Below are positions 43,211-54,320 of a stretch of DNA of 64,000 bases, piece after piece (the stretch's first letter is position 1; each line of letters starts with the position of its first letter). The notes under the pieces were generated by a model. The model was not told where the DNA came from and made no database searches. It saw only the letters and a list, made by a program, of their open reading frames with translations. Where the stretch lies: positions 9,838,441 through 9,902,440 of the forward strand of contig CM071925.1 of assembly GCA_016081115.2 (NCBI GenBank), written 5' to 3'. This DNA comes from Rehmannia glutinosa. Its lineage: Eukaryota; Streptophyta; Magnoliopsida; Lamiales; Orobanchaceae. A program made the translations under genes and the position numbers.

Positions 43211-44083
43211 TATTGGACACTTTGATGTACAAGTTTTGCAACAACTGAAAGAAAAAGCTTTAAAGAGGGCAGATTTATCGAAGACGAGGTTTTGCATTCG
43301 ATTGAAGAAAGAATGTTAGCCAGAAAAAACAAAGAGTTCCTGAGAAGTGATCAAATCAGAAGTGATCTTGCTGCCAAGGGAATTGCTTTAATGGATGTGG
43401 GGAAAGAAACAGTTTGGAGGCCTTGTGTGCCTGTTGTAGACAATAATAAACCTGACCTTGCGGCTCAACAAGAAAACACTCATGTGCCAGCTGAAAATGG
43501 CCAGTCGGTTGTACAGGCTGATAAATAGAGGTAAGCATCTCTTATACCTAACCTGTGAATGAGCTAAGTTAACTCATAGTAACTATCTGTAACTCTCGAG
43601 TTTCTTTTTCTCTTATTGAATTTTCTTACTGTCGGTGGGCCTATACGGATTTTTGGTGCTATATGAATTTTTGGTGTCTTGGACCCTTTGGAAACCGGTA
43701 AAGTACAACTCCTATTTTATATGGAGATCGGGTAAACTCGTCCAGTTGGTTATAGTATACTTTGCATACATTGTAAGTTAATTGCAGTTAACGTTTTATA
43801 TTTTTATCAGGGGTGTTGATATGTTTACTGTTTGTTCACAATGAGCTCAAACTGTTGATTTGTTTAAAAGCTGTTCATACCTTAGAGAAAAGAGTTACTA
43901 CATAAATAACGATCGAAAAACACTAGTTTATTGAATGGATTTTTAGAGTCTGATTTCAGGTTATAATTTCTCCAGCAGTGAATTATATACGGATAATAAT
44001 AGAAAATAATGTGATGGATTCATTTGTTGTAAATTAGAATTTCTGTTGTAACAATTTACAGCTGGCATGCAGGCTGAAAGTGT

Positions 44084-44168
44084 AATTGTTGCTCTCAACT
44101 GGCAAGGGATCCATTCAGCTACATCTTTCCCTCAAACCTTGGATTGGCTGCATAATTATCATCTTCAG
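44084..44168 (+). other. Possible third captured exon
   Basis: Between CAG and CAG|GTAATT a stretch without strong AT bias (GCTCTCAACTGGCAAGGGAT, TTGGATTGGCTGCATAA) looks like an exon. A second exon-like piece follows at 45270-45345 after GTGCAG. I do not recognise the gene. It may belong to transposon transcript structure rather than a host gene. Confidence 0.3.
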
Positions 44169-45654
44169 GTAATTGATATACTCCAAATACAAAGACATGG
44201 CTGCGTAAGTATTTAGCAGCGGTTGCGCCAACTGCCACTAATTAATTGGAAAAACTTAATTCCCGAAATTTTGGTAGTTCAAGTGGCCTTTCTGTGTTAA
44301 TTTACTAAGTACTTAACTTATTCATGGTATAAAATACATGCATGCTTGGATATGAAACGGACATTTCACACACATGTTGCATTGGTAGCAAAGATTGGAC
44401 CTTTTGATCTGCTTTCTTAATTTATCTTCCTGATGGGCAAGGTCATAGTATTTTTGGATAAGAAACGGACATTTCTGCTCTGTTTTGCTCTGTTTTTTTT
44501 TTGCCTCAGTTTTTCAAGCTTTTTTGCTGGAAAAAGCTATTTTTTGCTTGTTCGAAATTTTGGAAGTAGGATTAATACGTGGTTGATGTTTGGAGGGTTA
44601 CGTGCTTATGATTTTCAGTTTGGATGTTTTTTAAATTTCATCTTTTTTGGGATCAAAAGCTGCTTCCAGCTTTTTTCATTGCAAAATTATCGCCTCTGTT
44701 GCTGATGGTTATTGGTTTTTGGTTAAGTGGGCTTGAGGGATTTGTTCTTAGAGTTAAGATTGGGCTGGCTTAAAGAAATGATTTAGAGCTTGTTGGATTT
44801 TGGATGGTTTTGCTAAAGTGGGCTGTCATAAGGGATGGATTTGGGCTTTGAGGAATGGGTAATTGTGGGCTGCGATTAGAATTTAGAATATTGCAAATTT
44901 GGAAAATCTAATGGGCCAATGTTAATGAATATTTCGTCATTGCTGTTCAATGGATACTTCATCTCATATGGGCTTTGATTTGCTGAGTAGTTAGCTTTTG
45001 TAATTATCCCTAATTTTAATTTGGTCTATCTTTAATCACCCTTAAACTATGAGAACTAAGTATGCTTGTCTCTGCAATTTACTTCATTTTGTGTTTTATG
45101 ACATCCCAATACAAACCTCAACTAAGTATGCTTGATTCTGAAATATGCATCTTATTCTGCTTTCAAGATCATTTAATTGTTAAAGAAATTTAAGTATTCT
45201 CGACATCTTATTTTGTTTCCTTTTCATGTTTGTTACCCTTTTTTATTGTTATATGTAATATTGTGCAGGAAGTTGTTGGAAATGGCATGTACGATGCTTG
45301 GGGCGATTGGAAAATCGTAGGATTTATAATCAAGTACATGATCTAAAGGGTATAATTATTGTTTTTATTCTTGTTGTAATGATAGGAGCTGGAATAACAT
45401 GACCAATATTGATCATGCCTTTAGTTGAATGTATATAGCCTTTTTGTTGGCTGATATAATTGGATTATGAATTTGTAGTTGTTTTATTGAAAGGAAACTT
45501 CGCTACTTTTTGTTGGATTATGGATCTTTGTGAGTTTAGTATTAATGCATTTTTTGTTGATTGGTGGAATTGGATTTCATGATGAATTGATTATTAATAT
45601 GGATTTTTGCAGCTTTAATTTGTATTATATATAGAGGTTATAAATTTTATTCCA

Positions 45655-46045
45655 TACAAAAGACACCGGTTTAAAACTGGTGTGTAAAACCGATGTGTAT
45701 TCTTTTAAAGAAAGCGGTTCTAAACCGGTGTCAAATACATAAACTTTTAACATCAGGGCCTTAGAAAGCGGATATTTTATCTCTACAACACCGATTTAAA
45801 ACTGGTGTCTTTAAAGGAAACGACACCGGTTTAAAACCGCTGTTAAAAAATTCATACTTTTCACACCAGTGGCTTTAACACCGGTTGTTTTACTAATAGA
45901 CACCGGTTTAAAACCGGTGTCTTTAAAGGAAACGACACGGTTTAAAACCGCTGTTAAAAAGTTCAGACTTTTAACACCAAAGGGCTTTAACACCGTTGTT
46001 TTTTACTAGTAGATACCGGTTTAAAACCGGTGTCTATCATCATTT
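45655..46045. repeat. 3' subterminal repeats of the CACTA element
   Basis: Repeated GACACCGGTTTAAAACCGGT palindromes at 45830-46035, denser and more regular than at the 5' end. The regular palindromes could fold the end into hairpins. Confidence 0.9.
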
Positions 46046-46295
46046 TTGTTGTAGTGCTTTTTGTAATTAGTCTAAACCTCAATGGTATTTTTACAATTAA
46101 CACTATATATATTTGTTTGCACTTACTACTTTGGGCTTTGTTCTTCTAGCACATTTGTTGCAATATTTGCTATTTTATCTTCCCACCCTGTTTTTGGCAT
46201 TTTTGGCATATTAGGTTCAGATTAACAGCTAATCCAACCCCTAATATTTTGATGCCAAAGCATCCCCACTTGCCTTAATTATATATATTACCTTT

Positions 46296-46395
46296 NNNNN
46301 NNNNNNNNNNNNNNNNNNNNNNNNNNNNNNNNNNNNNNNNNNNNNNNNNNNNNNNNNNNNNNNNNNNNNNNNNNNNNNNNNNNNNNNNNNNNNNN
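46296..46395. other. Assembly gap, 100 N
   Basis: Exactly 100 N, the usual placeholder for a gap of unknown size between contigs. Order and distance across it are not guaranteed. Confidence 1.
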
Positions 46396-46553
46396 CGTTC
46401 CATTACGTATTGCTTCTTGATTATTTTGTCACATATATTTATATATATATTGTTGTGATATTTTATTACAAATCCCTAGTTATACATATATGAATTATGA
46501 TCAATCATTCCTCGGTTATTGACCTAGTCAACATGACCATGTCATCTAAATAT

Positions 46554-48005
46554 TAATTAGTGTGAGTTTTGCATGTATATTGGGTGTATAATGGCTATTA
46601 ATTGTTGTTAAAACATGCAATAACTCATGTGAAATAAGTCATATTCTTCTTTTATGAAAAGATATTATGCTTGCTCGTTTTGCGAGAATTTAATGATATT
46701 TCGAGTATTTAGAGAAAATCGAAGCATTGTAATAAAGAAACATCAAGAATCGTGTGCATACATGAAGTTTAGAGCTAAATAGGAAGAAGTCCTTAATAAA
46801 CGGCAAGAAAATGGCCACGCATGAGGAACTATGCCTTCGCAGCTGAGGACGCACGCGCAGAGTCAGCCAACGCACGGCCCGCGGCATCATTCCCATATTG
46901 AACAAGTCATATGACAGACACACGACTCGCTATTTGGTGAAACAATATTTCTTATGGCCTCGACGCACGACCTAGTCGTGTGTGAAGCGACTACCGTGCA
47001 TCTACGCCTGAATGTCCTGCAAACTCGATGACTTTCTGCTTCTACACTTTTAAAAAAGGAATAAAAATACTTTTTGGGGCCGCACACCAATGGATATTGT
47101 GACATTTTGACCATAGAACACAAGACAAAGCTCTACTCTTTCAAGGAGGAATCAAGAGGAGAACCGAGTCGATATGAGCTTGAGGATTGAAGATAAATCG
47201 AGAGATTATCGATTTTCCCAAGTTTTTCTTACTTTTCAGATCTTAATCTTCATTCGAGCTTAATATGACATTGAATAATTTGTGTATGAGTTGTTTAAAC
47301 ATCATCCTTAGCTAATCTTCTTGTGATTTCCGATTTTGGAAGTAGATTAATTGATTATTGTCGATGTTTTAATCTTAGTTGAATTTATTATTTTGAAGCT
47401 TATTTGAGTACTTGTTTTATTTTTGTTTTATCCTTTGGCCAATGATTTTAGATGTTTGATGTATTGATTCATAATTCGAGAGATGAACTTCAATACTAGA
47501 TCTTGAGTACTTGACATGAATATTTGCATAATCGAGAGGTTTGTGATATTTGTGAGGATATTTTATCTTTGTGCATTTGGGGAGTTGTATATCCATTGTC
47601 GAGTAGATGCTAAAGCTGTATATTTCAATCTACACTTTATGTACATCTCGAGAGGGAGGATAAAATACATTGTGATCGTCTTATAGGAATATTGATAATA
47701 ACTTTGGTTTTGATTAAATCGAATAACAAGAGAGATATTATTCAAACCGTAACCCGAGAATCCATTTTATTCTCTTGATAGTTCAATTATTACTTCTTGC
47801 TTGTATTTTTGTGGTATTTTGTGGTCTATCTTGTCTTTGCTTCCACAACAACCATCCATTTCGATGGCCTAAATAAAAATAAGGCTATTTCGATCTCAAT
47901 ACTTAGTATATTAATTTATTAGTCTTCGTGGATGCGACATTGCTACCCAATTCTATAAACTACATCGTACACTCTGGTGAAGCTAAAAAAAAAAAAAAGC
48001 GAACA
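46554..48005 (+). repeat. 5' LTR of the Athila element
   Basis: 1452 bp, starting TAATTAGTGTGAG (TG changed to TA; the 3' LTR keeps TGATTAG) and ending GCGAACA. Contains GTATAAAAG-like sequence near 47050 and a GC-rich patch around 46845-47030 (GCACGACC, ACGCACG). Confidence 0.92.
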
Positions 48006-48022
48006 AGTTTTTAAGGCGCCTG
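48006..48022 (+). promoter_or_regulatory. Primer-site region of the Athila element
   Basis: AGTTTTTAAGGCGCCTGTT follows the LTR. Athila elements have TTGGCGCC-type sequence here, so the site is recognisable with changes. Confidence 0.7.
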
Positions 48023-48419
48023 TTGCGACTAATACAATTTTTGTTGCTAATATTGTGATAAATAGGATTATTTTTAATTTAGATATTTTTTCTTTATTTT
48101 TATTTTACTTAATTTTACTCCTACATTATTTGATTTTTTCTTTTAGTTTGGTCCAGTGGTGCATGAACACTCGCTTCCTGGCGAAGAGAATTAATACCGC
48201 TCATACCTGAAGTTGAGCTTACGAGAGAATAAGTGCATCTACCGCACGCAGAAAAGACTACAATATCAAATTATGAGATTTGGAAGGAAATAATGGGGGA
48301 AACGATGGGATCAACAGATCAACAACGAGTTACCAATACCGGTTCAACAACAAGTAATCCGTCAAGTTACTTTCTCCCACAAACGAATCGTAATATGGTG
48401 GTATTGCTCATGTTCCTAT

Positions 48420-49560
48420 AAATGCCAACAATTTCGAGTTAAAGCCGATATTAATTTCCATGGTTCAACAAAACCAGTTTGGGGTTTTGTAACCGAGATC
48501 CCAATTCTCAACTTGCGCATTTTATACGATCCGCAATACAATCAAGATGAACGGGGTTTTAGATGATGCTATAAGATTACGCCTATTCCCTTTTTCTTTG
48601 AGGGATAAGTGCCCGAGTGGACTTGTGAGCACATGGGAGTTGAGCCAAAATTTTTGTTCAAATTCTTTCCACCGAGTAAAATTTTTTAAGCTCCAAGAGT
48701 GAGATCACACTATTCCAGCTTCGACTCCAAGCCATTGTACGAGGCTTAGAAAAGATCTCGAGATTTACTAAGATGTCCATAAATACGCTTTTCCTAAGAT
48801 CAACAATTGTGTTTCTTTTACAATGGTTTGACGGGGCAGATGAGTCCTTTGTAGATGCCGTGGGAGAGACCTATTAGCGAGATTTCCTAAGATGCCTTTA
48901 ATCTTCTTGAAGAGATGGCCATGAATAGCTATCAATGGCCATCCGAGAGGACAAACGCACACCGAGTAGCCGAAGTTCTATATTCGTGACTTTCCACTAA
49001 GGTATTAATACCAAATGGCGGTATTGACCAATCACTTGAGTGTTCTTACAAAAGGACCGACGTGAGTACAAGTGCAAGTAGTGGAGGAGTTCTTCTATAT
49101 CCGATGGAGGAGGTCAATTATGTAAATAACCAGAATTTCAAAATTTTGCAAACAATTTAACTCCAACACACTACCATCCGGCTTGAGTAACCATGAGAAC
49201 TTCTCTTATGCAAACACTAAGAATGTGATGCAACCACCACCAGGATTTAATGCGTCAAATGGTGTCACCTATGCGGAAGGTAAACCATCGTTGAAGATAC
49301 TCTGCTTCATTTATGAGTCGACGAGCTCATTTGTGAATGAAACAAGAAACTAATTTACAAAGCATGAGGCCAAGATGGATAAGATCGAGACACATGTTTC
49401 ACAATCACACACGATGAGTTCCCAAATTAAAATCTTGAAACTCAAGTTGGCCAATTAGCTACTATTTTGGTGAACAACATAAAGGGGCAATTTCCAAGCA
49501 ATACAAAGAGGTTAACCCGAGAGAACATTGCAATACCATAAATTTGTGAGTGGAACGAAG
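48420..49560 (+). pseudogene. Athila gag, heavily broken
   Basis: Family phrases appear in order but in changing frames: NNFEL near 48428, GFVTEIPILNL near 48485, DAIRLRLFPFSLRD-like near 48565, FFPPSK near 48660, and a YQWPSERTN block near 48930. A proline- and glutamine-rich tail follows. Stops and one-base shifts separate nearly every phrase. Gag would form the particle shell. The order and spacing agree with Athila gag, so the assignment is firm though no open frame survives. Confidence 0.8.
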
Positions 49561-49979
49561 AATGAAGAACCTAAGATTACAGTAAAACTGAATCGAGTCA
49601 CGCGGACAGCCCGTCGCGTTAACGCACGAGCAGCGACGCTGAAGGATGCCAAGAAGAACAGTACATAGTATGACCGAGCGTCCGCACGAGCGGTGTCGTG
49701 CATGATGCCAAAACCACTATTCTGACCTATGGAGGCAAAAACAATGAAACAAAAGGCAATGTTGAGGTTATGGGAGGAACCGAGCAACACAATGCTAAAG
49801 AAAAGGAGCTAAGAAAGCTTAAATCTTCCTAACTCTAATTTGTTGAAAATATAATATTCCCCTTCCCTTTCCTCAAATATTTCAAGACAAATTTAAATGC
49901 CCAATTATGCAAAATTTCTAGAGGAAGTGATGTCGGAAAAGCAAAAGTGGGCGGAGATTGAGATAGTCAACTTAACGTA

Positions 49980-50420
49980 GGAATGTAACGCTATCATACA
50001 AAGAAAATTACCACAAAATCTTAAAGATCCTGGGAGTTTCACTATCCCTTGTACTATTGGTGGTAATTTCTTTGATAATGCACTTTGTGATCTTGGAGCA
50101 GTATTAACTTAATGCCATTGTCAATTTTCATGAAGCTTGGATTAGGAGAGGTGAAACTCTCCACAATACCTTCTACAGGTTCTTCGATAGATCACTCGCT
50201 TATCCGAAGGGAATAGTGGAGGATGTGCTCGTAAAAGATCGATAAATTCATATTCCCGTGGATTTTCTAGTCTGACATGGAAAAGGATCGCGACATATCT
50301 CTAATACTTGGCGTCCATTCTTGGCAATCATGAAGCATTGATAGATGTGAAGAAGAGGGAGCTCACATTACAAGTTAATCATGAGCGTGTTTCATTCTAC
50401 ATCTATCGGGATGTAAAAAC
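49980..50420 (+). pseudogene. Athila aspartic protease, broken
   Basis: Starts with ECNAIIQRKLPQNLKDPG, continues SFTIPCTIGGNFFDNALCDL with the active-site D-L-G-A at 50089-50100, then a frame shift, then MPLSIFMKLGLGE, EDVLVKDR and a final HIPVDF block. The active-site triplet normally read as D-L-G-A/S is kept but the frame breaks directly after it. The protease would cut Gag-Pol. Confidence 0.85.
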
Positions 50421-50424
50421 AGAT

Positions 50425-51600
50425 AATATAGCAAGTTTGAAACAATGCCATTCGCTAGTTCTTGTACTCAAGCTCAAAGCTTGAAAGATTGTGTGCAAAT
50501 TTTAGAAATATGCAGAATTATCGAAAAAGAAGGCTAAGCACAAAAGAAAGATAGTGATCAGAGCAAGCATGTACCACTACCCGCACGATGAAAAAGAGAA
50601 AACTCGGCATTTAACCAACGCGAGAAACCTCCTTTAGTGATGTTCAAGGAGGCACAGATCTACATGTGTTGGATTGGCATGGAAAACCACAAGAGGAGGT
50701 GACATCCTCACCTCGCGGGATCCGTGATCGAGCAATACACAGGCATCAAGCTATAGATGTTAATTTTAGCACTTGTTATGAAGGCAAACAATGGTTTGTG
50801 GTGTGATTTTTGTTTTTTTTTTCTTCTTTTTAGATAGGATTTCCTTTCCATTTATTTAAAAAAATGAAAATACCTATTTTGTTTTTGCCCCACGCACGGC
50901 GGGCGTGATCGTGAAATTTGGAGTGTGGCTATAGCATGACACCTGGGAAGGTCGTGGGTGAGGCGCACGGCCCGTGTGTCCATCCGCCGAGACCTAGATA
51001 AGTCAGCCAGGTCGATTTTTGCATAAACACAAACTCCTCTTCATCCCCAAAGCAAACAAATCGCCCCCACCTCTTTATAAAATTGCTTAAATCTTCTGGT
51101 AATTCACTCAAATTCTCACACATAATCCATTACTCCTTCATATTACAAATATCTTGCATCAAATTTTGAGTTTGGATTGAAGAATTGGTTGATAAGGCAC
51201 TAGGGTTCCAAATTCGCCCTTTTGCAAAATTTTGAGAATTTCAGAAGAATTTCATGTTTTCATTCGAATTTCTTGTAAAATATGTATTAGGGATTATATA
51301 TGGTGCATGCTATGATCAATTTGTCGTGTTTTACTTGAAATTTTCTATGAGACATATATCGAACACCTTGTGGGCATATTGAATCGAGGCATATTCGATT
51401 GATTTGATGATGAATCTTGCATGAGCTTTAAGGTTTAGGGTGTTAGTGACTATGATTCTCTACAATTGTGGGATATTTGACTTTGGAGCTTAATCGTTGA
51501 TTAAAATTTGCAGGAGGAGTCATTACACTCTATATGAATTGTTTGAATTGAATTCATCATAATTGTTTTTGTACTTTGTCTATTTGGAATCTCATATATG
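50425..51600. other. Deletion junction where Athila pol should be
   Basis: About 1.2 kb without RT, RNase H or integrase motifs on either strand. 50620-50730 is gag/pol-flank-like; the rest is AT-rich leader sequence before the Athila ORF. Athila elements normally have several kilobases of pol here. Confidence 0.75.
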
Positions 51601-51624
51601 CTTTTGCTAGGTACAAATTAACTA

Positions 51625-52600
51625 ATGGCAAAAAGAAGAAGCCTTCAAAGTAGGAAGAGACGCCCTAGGAAGGACGCACCACAACAAGTACAACCGGATA
51701 TCCCCATGGCTTACGGCCGTAATTACCAAGACAATAATTTAGAGAGGTGGAATAAAATCGTTACCCGAACATGGCACCCACACGTTAAGTCGATGATGAG
51801 TGTACCCAATTATTAGTGGATACACGAGGATGTTTGGCTCTTGTTTGAGAAAGTTGGGTGGACCACTTTCATGAGGGACGGTGGCCAACGATAAGAAAAA
51901 TAACGCTTGAGTTCCTCAAAGACACTGAGGTATTGAAAGGGGATGGAATTTTGAACCAAATAAATACGCTTTCGATTCGAGGCAATTATCTATCGCCCAA
52001 TCAACACCATATTCGAGTCCCCACGAATGCACCATTCTAACACACCGAGAACTACAACCGATGATTTCTCGGTGATTGCTGGTACGACACTGAGACGGAC
52101 CCTATCTTTATACGAGGCAAGGACTCGCCAAATCTTCATGGGCCTAGAATCTAGTATTTTGGTATATACAACGGGTCACATCATCCTCTATTTTTGCTAA
52201 AGAAAACAATGGGGATGACCATCGTGAATCACTAAATATGGTGTATGTTGACTAATACACCTTATAACATGTCCGCTTACTTCACCGAGCAAGTTGACAA
52301 AGTAGCTGCGGGCGGTGGCACTATTTTTATTGGGGGGATTACTCCTATCGCCCGATACTATAACATTGATATTCGAGGCTTGGAGCCACACGGCAATGAG
52401 GGTCAACTGGGAAGTTTTGGGCCAGATGAAGATCATTACGTAAGAGGGCATGTACTTCTTCCAACAAAAACTGGGAGCGTTTCACCGCTTAACACCTGCT
52501 CACCACAGGAGAATATCAATGATACAACCAACTTTACTGCAACTCCTTTGAAGCTCATAATAGAGTTTTAGAGGCTATGATTACGAAAAGGCGAAGGGTC
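51625..52600 (+). pseudogene. Athila-specific ORF, broken
   Basis: Starts MAKRRSLQSRKRRPRKDAP, a basic N terminus; the first open run ends at 51816. The frame then shifts several times. The best kept part is 52245-52571, with MSAYFTEQVDKVAAGGGTIF and GGITPIARYY, phrases typical of the Arabidopsis retrotransposon ORF-1 family (Pfam ATHILA). The role of this protein is not settled; it has been called env-like by position, between pol and the 3' LTR. A coiled-coil-poor, Pro/His-rich tail follows to about 52935. Confidence 0.8.
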
Positions 52601-52935
52601 GCCTGTATCCCCGACGAGGAAGATGTGGTACGAGATGGAGTTCGATAGGCAAGAAAGGGGATTTGAGCAGATTTCACCCGGAGCGGCCGATTTACTCCGA
52701 GAGCTCTCAAAGAGGTGAGGAGCACGGAGGATATGATTATGATGCTAGATTATTAGCCCTCGAGGGGTGCATGCAACTGCACTACACGATGAATTTCGTG
52801 CTTTCAGGATCTAAACATGAGCGTAAGAGCTTGGAGATGTTGCGTGATGCATCAGTACATCAAAATGCACCTTCTAGTGGCCACTTTCCACCGCCATCCC
52901 CTCAGCCAATCAAAAATCCTCATTTTAAATATTGA

Positions 52936-54307
52936 AATTCTATCTTTCCTTGTGTGCGATATAATTCCATTCAAGTTTGGAGAGGGGAGAGTTATTTTGA
53001 TATGAAATGTGCGGATAGAAAAAATTTGTATTTTTTGTGTGTTTTCATATAGTTGCATGTAGACCACTTTAGGATGCATTTGTATTAGTAGCACGTTTAT
53101 TGCTTTCATAGTTTTTAGGGAGTGAGTTGATCTCTTTTTTGCGACTTGAGCTTAATTTTGAAATATTTATATTGTTTGATTGGATGTTTAGTATGAATTG
53201 ACTGAGCTATGAATAGATGATATAGAGCATATGGATGTTGAAAACACGGATTTGATGCTTTGTATTACTTAATTTATAAGCATGTGAGCTTTGTGCCTTT
53301 ATCGCTTTCATATTATGCAATATTGTTTGTGATTTGAGTGTATCATTCATGTTGTTTAGAATTCTATAACTTGCTCGCGTATCATGTCAAGGCCACATGT
53401 AGTATGCTATTTGTGAAAATGATTAAAGGTCATTTTTGTTAAACCTTTCAAAACTTTTTATTTACCTAATGATGATATTGAAACTCCTAGTTAGAAATTT
53501 GAGTCTATTGCCTTTTTTTTATAGCCACGATTCAAGCTTTAACTTGATATATCTATTACCCTACACTTGAGCATACAACATTGAGTAAAGGGATTGAATG
53601 AGGTTGAACGGGTTGGAATTGAAAAGTTGGATAATTGTGCAAATATTGGTTGATGGGAATAAGAGGAAGAAAAGGAGGAGAAATGAAGAAAACTCATAAA
53701 AGAGTCGAAAAAATCGGCTTTATGAATGAGTTTTATACAAATGAACTTGGGGCTAAGGATTGTAATTTGAGGTGTTTCTTAAAAGAAAGAATAGGGATGG
53801 AGATAAGAAAAGTTGATAAAATTGAGGGATGATTTGTGTAGCATATTGACTTTAATGAAGATGATTGATATGCTTACCTGTCTATACGCTCGAGTTTGAG
53901 TCACTTTACCTATATTTCCCTACTCCTAACCAAAGAACCGTCATTACAACCAAATGAGAAAGTCCTTTTTGATTCATAAATTGCATACATTCTAGTGGCG
54001 GAGATATGAGACGATTTGCAAGCCTATGGTAATTTCCGCAACATTGAATTGATTTGAGCGTAAACACATCCCATATTCATTCAAGATGAGAGTATACACT
54101 TAATCTATGAGAGTCGTGATTCAAAGCATTTGCCATGGATTGATTGATATGTGTTCTATATTAGATGTTCAAGCTTGATAAATTCATTGCTTGATACCTA
54201 TGATGAGCAATATGAGTTTTATGTTGTTGTTCTTGCTTTATTTGCTTTTCATTCTTCCCAATTGTGTTTTTTCTTGTTTTTAGCGTTGACCGGATGGTCA
54301 ACAGTTT
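52936..54307. other. Athila 3' non-coding region
   Basis: AT-rich, no coding signal, ending at the polypurine tract. Short Lys/Arg-rich frames (for example 53635-53832) look fortuitous. Confidence 0.6.
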
Positions 54308-54320
54308 AAGTTTGGGGGTT
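54308..54320 (+). promoter_or_regulatory. Polypurine tract of the Athila element
   Basis: AAGTTTGGGGGTT directly before the LTR start TGATTAG; the typical Athila form. Confidence 0.88.

Larger units (their letters stand above)
42359..43528 (+). pseudogene. Cysteinyl-tRNA synthetase 3' fragment
   Basis: Three exon-like blocks. Block a (42359-42597, after CCTTCAAG) has SKLHDEFEMKLADDLHTP-type sequence after a one-base frame shift near 42460; its donor is GCAAGG, not GT. Block b (about 42706-42816) reads QKQQQLSIVKSLVDLQKEVK and VLDVLGLLSSSTYAE, with a GTACCA donor. Block c (43234-43528, after TACAAG) holds ARKNKEFLRSDQIRSDLAAK and GIALMDVGKETVWRPC, with a second one-base shift near 43277. These are the DALR-like and C-terminal parts of class I cysteinyl-tRNA synthetase, which charges tRNA-Cys. 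The catalytic HIGH/KMSKS half is absent, so it is not an active enzyme. The strong intron phase match argues for capture from genomic DNA. Confidence 0.88.
40197..46056 (+). mobile_element. CACTA transposon carrying host gene fragments
   Basis: It starts CACTACAAGAAAACTG and ends, inverted, CACTACAACAAAAATG. Both ends continue into TGATAGACACC, giving a 28-bp inverted repeat with few mismatches. CTT is duplicated at both sides (40194-40196 and 46057-46059), the 3-bp target duplication of this superfamily. Subterminal regions are full of ACACCGG and CCGGTGT motifs. No transposase frame is visible in 5.86 kb, so it is non-autonomous. The interior holds exons with intact splice sites from at least two unrelated host genes, which makes it a Pack-CACTA. 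Orientation is given by the captured genes' strand. Confidence 0.95.
40019..46102. mobile_element. MITE-like repeat split by the CACTA element
   Basis: Left part 40019-40196 starts GGTTAAATTACAAAAACCAC. Right part 46057-46102 ends CAATGGTATTTTTACAATTA. The two ends are imperfect inverted repeats of about 30 bp (GTTAATTGTAAAAATACC inverted on the right). A relative without the insertion lies at 42975-43210. Joined, the element would be about 225 bp. Confidence 0.6.

Noticed and set aside
41579..43528. Functional fimbrin or cysteinyl-tRNA synthetase gene
   Set aside because: Only short parts of each are present, the synthetase lacks its catalytic half and has two frame breaks, and both lie within transposon ends.
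53635..53832. Lys/Arg/Glu-rich 65-codon frame near the end of the Athila element as a small gene
   Set aside because: It lies in the 3' non-coding region, has no recognised relative and is explained by purine-rich composition.
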